Source: Polynucleobacter sp. (GTDB lineage: Bacteria; Pseudomonadota; Gammaproteobacteria; Burkholderiales; Burkholderiaceae). Taken from it: DNA of 49,931 nucleotides. The position numbers were made by a program, and so were the translations under genes. This document shows positions 49,815-49,931 of this stretch, in pieces. The notes under the pieces are model-generated. The model saw only the letters and a program-made list of their open reading frames with translations, did not search any database and was not told the origin of the DNA. Positions within the stretch are counted from its first letter, which is position 1, and every line of letters starts with the position of its first letter. The stretch is taken from contig JALQYK010000037.1 of the NCBI GenBank assembly GCA_023254115.1, forward strand, positions 1 to 49,931. Reading direction: 5' to 3'.

Positions 49815-49851
49815 TAATCTTAAACTTTTATATAACAACAGGGAGAAACCC

Positions 49852-49931
49852 ATGCGCATTGGCGTGCCCTTAGAAACGCGGGCGAATGAAACGCGCGTTG
49901 CTGCAACACCTGAAACTGTGAAGAAATTCAT
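49852..49931 (+). CDS. pntA: NAD(P) transhydrogenase subunit alpha, N-terminal fragment (cut by window end)
   Basis: Only the first 26 complete codons are present. They read MRIGVPLETRANETRVAATP followed by ETVKKF, the N-terminus shared by PntA and, more loosely, alanine dehydrogenases. PntA with PntB couples hydride transfer between NADH and NADP+ to proton movement. A clear ribosome binding site GGGAG (49841-49845) is six bases before the ATG. The rest of the gene and any pntB lie outside the window, so the assignment rests on a short match. Confidence 0.75.
   Translation, partial: MRIGVPLETRANETRVAATPETVKKF

Overview
This 49.9 kb window is a gene-dense stretch of bacterial core chromosome. 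The order hrcA–hemH–grpE–dnaK–dnaJ beside nadK–recN, the set queA–tgt–yajC–secD–secF, recG–oxyR–ubiA, and the glycolate oxidase genes glcDEF point to a betaproteobacterium of the family Burkholderiaceae. The AT-leaning composition, the very short intergenic gaps and the protein sequences fit a Polynucleobacter-like freshwater bacterium; this assignment is inference, because no marker RNA gene lies in the window. I see no rRNA, tRNA, IS element, prophage, CRISPR array or plasmid function. No gap between genes exceeds about 200 bases.

Layout. Bases 1-9762 hold, mostly on +, a 3' fragment of a SirB1-type protein, mutL, miaA, (purM on -), an AI-2E/PerM-type membrane protein, hda, a HAD phosphatase, pcnB, folK and panB. 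Bases 9778-15666 on - form the heat-shock block hrcA–hemH–grpE–dnaK–dnaJ. Bases 15713-27525 hold nadK and recN (+), glnE (-), then the giant yhdP-like gene, a nitrilase-family gene and tldD (+). Bases 27526-28851 hold an attenuator and the DAHP synthase gene aroG. A PduO-type cobalamin adenosyltransferase (-) follows, then glcD–glcE–glcF–yggS–proC (+), and ubiA, oxyR and recG (-). Bases 38812-44211 are queA–tgt–yajC–secD–secF (+). Next come terC, waaA and purB (-), a glutathione S-transferase (+), mnmA (-) and the first 80 bases of pntA (+).

The main non-housekeeping content is RNA and promoter-level regulation. (1) Upstream of aroG lies a 25-codon leader peptide with eight consecutive aromatic codons (FYFFYFWF). 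It is followed by a perfect 8-bp terminator hairpin with a long T tract and a possible competing antiterminator, which together look like a transcription attenuator reading charged Phe/Tyr/Trp tRNA. (2) Upstream of terC lies a sequence with the conserved blocks of the yybP-ykoY manganese riboswitch. (3) grpE and dnaK each have a sigma-32-like promoter with the same 13-base spacer. The grpE promoter is laid over the hemH terminator hairpin and is followed by a 5'-UTR hairpin next to the start codon.

Functionally the window mixes DNA repair (mutL, recN, recG), replication control (hda), RNA modification and processing (miaA, queA, tgt, mnmA, pcnB), protein folding and export (hrcA, grpE, dnaKJ, yajC-secDF), envelope biogenesis (waaA, yhdP), cofactors (folK, panB, nadK, hemH, ubiA), nitrogen control (glnE), purine and aromatic synthesis (purM, purB, aroG), glycolate oxidation and oxidative stress (oxyR). 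I found no new multi-gene system; the strongest candidates for follow-up are the cis-regulatory RNAs.
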